6,164 bases of DNA from positions 1 to 6,164 of the forward strand of contig PMLO01000211.1 in assembly GCA_003158895.1 (NCBI GenBank), in the 5' to 3' direction. The notes beneath the pieces were generated by a model. It was not told the origin of the DNA. It did not search any database and saw nothing but the letters and a program-made list of their open reading frames with translations. This DNA comes from Propionibacteriaceae bacterium (lineage in GTDB: Bacteria; Actinomycetota; Actinomycetes; Propionibacteriales; Propionibacteriaceae). The stretch's first letter is position 1, and every line of letters starts with the position of its first letter. The position numbers and the translations under genes were made by a program. Positions 5,284 through 6,164 of this stretch are shown in pieces.

Positions 5284-6003
5284 TCAGGCGGGGTCGACCT
5301 CTTCGGCTACGGCCCGCGCGGGGGCCGCAACCTTCGCCTGGCGGCGGTGGTTGAGGTATTCGAGGCCCATCGGGATCACCGACACGAAGACGATCAGGAT
5401 CAGCACCAGGTCGATGTTCTTGCGGATGAAGCCGATGTTGCCGAGGAAGAAGCCGGCCAGCGTCACGAGCGCGACCCAGAGGACTCCGCCGACTGCTGTG
5501 TACGCGATGAAGCGGCGGAAGCTCATACGGCCGACGCCGGCGATGAGGGTGACGAACGTCCGTACGAGCGGCACGAACCTCGCGAGGATCAGCGCGCGCG
5601 ATCCGTACTTGTCGAAGAACGCGTGGGTCTTCGTCACGTACACCGGGTTGAACAGCTTGCGGCCGGCCCAGCTCGTACGCGGCTTGAACAGCGGTGGGCC
5701 GATCAGGTAGCCGATCCAGTAGCCCACGACGTTGCCGAGCACAGCGGCGATCGTCAGCACCACGAACACGATGAGGAGCGTCACAGGCTTGCTGCCGAAC
5801 ACGATGTCGCCGGTCGCCGTAAGGAGGCCGACGGTGAACAGGAGCGAGTCACCGGGGAGGATCGAGAAGAGGCCGCACTCGGCGAAGATGATGAACGCGA
5901 CACCCCACAGCCACCAGTTGCCGAGAAGGTGGATGAGGACCGCCGGGTCGAACCAGGAAGGCAGCAGCAGCGGCGTCATGGCGAGCGTCATGAGTGAAGG
6001 CAC
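5284..6003 (-). CDS. DedA family (SNARE-associated/VTT domain) membrane protein
   Basis: DedA proteins are polytopic inner-membrane proteins. Several have been linked to recycling of undecaprenyl phosphate or other lipid carriers and to membrane homeostasis. From GTG 6003 this one has 239 residues. Family landmarks are AECGLFSILPGDSLLF (41-56, with Glu42 and Asp52), the segment GNVVGYWIGYLIG (90-102), and FDKYGSRALILARFVPLVR (130-148) with Arg142 and Arg148, then AGVGRMSFRRF (155-165). Hydrophobic helices precede and follow these, and a short basic and acidic tail ends the protein. The frame is open to 6150, but ATG 6030 and 6150 would overlap the divergent gene. GTG 6003 lies seven bases after a -10-like element, suggesting a leaderless message. 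ATG 5991 is an alternative. It converges on hemCD and diverges from the gene at 6029. Family firm, substrate unknown. Confidence 0.93.
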   Translation of the reverse strand: MPSLMTLAMTPLLLPSWFDPAVLIHLLGNWWLWGVAFIIFAECGLFSILPGDSLLFTVGLLTATGDIVFGSKPVTLLIVFVVLTIAAVLGNVVGYWIGYLIGPPLFKPRTSWAGRKLFNPVYVTKTHAFFDKYGSRALILARFVPLVRTFVTLIAGVGRMSFRRFIAYTAVGGVLWVALVTLAGFFLGNIGFIRKNIDLVLILIVFVSVIPMGLEYLNHRRQAKVAAPARAVAEEVDPA

Positions 6004-6010
6004 AACGCTC

Positions 6011-6016
6011 AGAGTA
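6011..6016 (-). promoter_or_regulatory. -10 element for leaderless dedA
   Basis: On the minus strand TACTCT (6016 to 6011) fits TANNNT and is followed after seven bases by GTG 6003. No Shine-Dalgarno sequence precedes that GTG, which supports a leaderless transcript. No clear -35 is visible. Confidence 0.5.
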
Positions 6017-6020
6017 CCGT
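6015..6020 (+). promoter_or_regulatory. -10 element for the divergent gene at 6029
   Basis: TACCGT fits TANNNT and lies eight bases before ATG 6029. No ribosome site is present there, so this gene also looks leaderless. Two bases (6015-6016) are shared with the dedA -10 on the other strand. No convincing -35 is visible. Confidence 0.45.
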
Positions 6021-6028
6021 TTGCGCCC

Positions 6029-6164
6029 ATGAGTTCCCTGTGCGACGACGGTGCGGTGCCACCAGGCGATGCCCCGTACGAGGAGTACGCACAGAGCATC
6101 GGAGTCGGGCCGCACCCGCTGCCGTGGCCCGAGGACGAGCGGTACGACACGGGGTTGCTCGCCG
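6029..6164 (+). CDS. N-terminus of probable TrmH/SpoU-type RNA methyltransferase (runs off window)
   Basis: An open frame from ATG 6029 continues to the right edge and gives 45 residues. The stretch HPLPWPEDERYDTGLLA (29-45) resembles the start of an actinobacterial TrmH/SpoU family, in which a PWPxDxRYDxxLL segment precedes the methyltransferase domain. This is from memory and rests on a short piece. Such enzymes methylate ribose 2'-OH groups in rRNA or tRNA using SAM and a knotted fold. The domain itself lies outside the window. Coding is supported by the actinobacterial codon pattern and by a -10-like element eight bases before the ATG. GTG 6056 is a possible later start. The gene diverges from dedA with 25 bases between their start codons. 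Confidence 0.5.
   Translation, partial: MSSLCDDGAVPPGDAPYEEYAQSIGVGPHPLPWPEDERYDTGLLA

Noticed and set aside
5179..5997. 272-codon plus-strand open frame opposite dedA
   Set aside because: It is rich in His/Asp/Glu/Arg as expected from the antisense of hydrophobic codons. The minus-strand DedA signature is unambiguous.
6004..6150. Longer dedA starting at 6150 or 6030
   Set aside because: The added residues lack hydrophobic or family character and would run through the divergent gene. A -10-like element supports GTG 6003.
1..6164. Mobile element, phage, CRISPR or defence island
   Set aside because: No transposase, integrase, Cas or restriction gene, no direct repeats of array type, and base composition is even across the window.

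Overview
The window is about two-thirds G+C, with GC-rich third codon positions, short gene-to-gene gaps and several starts that look leaderless. With the gene families present this points to a high-GC actinobacterium. Propionibacteriales is my tentative guess, with no marker gene to confirm it. I see no mobile element, CRISPR array, tRNA or rRNA gene.

Layout, left to right. (1) The 3' end of clpB, the protein disaggregase, enters from the left edge and stops at 658, followed by a hairpin-rich spacer. (2) A spermidine-synthase-like, SAM-binding protein (735-1529) follows on the same strand. (3) A membrane-anchored class E-type sortase (1565-2362) follows, probably with its own leaderless start. 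(4) After a hairpin and a promoter-like region comes lemA (2479-3309), a one-helix membrane protein with a long Pro/Gln-rich tail. (5) 34 bases later comes a HemC-HemD fusion (about 3344-5122), nominally porphobilinogen deaminase plus uroporphyrinogen-III synthase. (6) A 161-base structured spacer separates it from a convergent DedA-family membrane protein (6003-5284, minus strand). (7) A divergent gene starts at 6029 and runs off the right edge. It is probably a TrmH/SpoU-type RNA methyltransferase, known here only from its N-terminus.

The most interesting object is the HemC-HemD fusion. It is an intact, well-conserved reading frame. However, the cysteine that anchors the dipyrromethane cofactor in HemC enzymes (Cys242 in E. 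coli) is Thr here. The cofactor-binding SS(L/P)RR and RGN motifs are altered too, and there is no ATG, GTG or TTG where translation should begin. A good Shine-Dalgarno sequence sits 8 bases before an in-frame ACG. Lying next to lemA and away from other haem genes, it may be a divergent paralogue rather than the housekeeping enzyme.

Secondary points are two -10 elements that overlap back to back between dedA and its divergent neighbour, an inverted repeat made of the only two CTAG sites I found, lying over the lemA promoter, a strong excess of GTAC, and folded spacers after clpB and hemCD. Apart from a probable lemA-hemCD transcription unit, the genes do not form an obvious pathway. They are mostly envelope (sortase, LemA, DedA) and housekeeping functions (ClpB, RNA methyltransferase).
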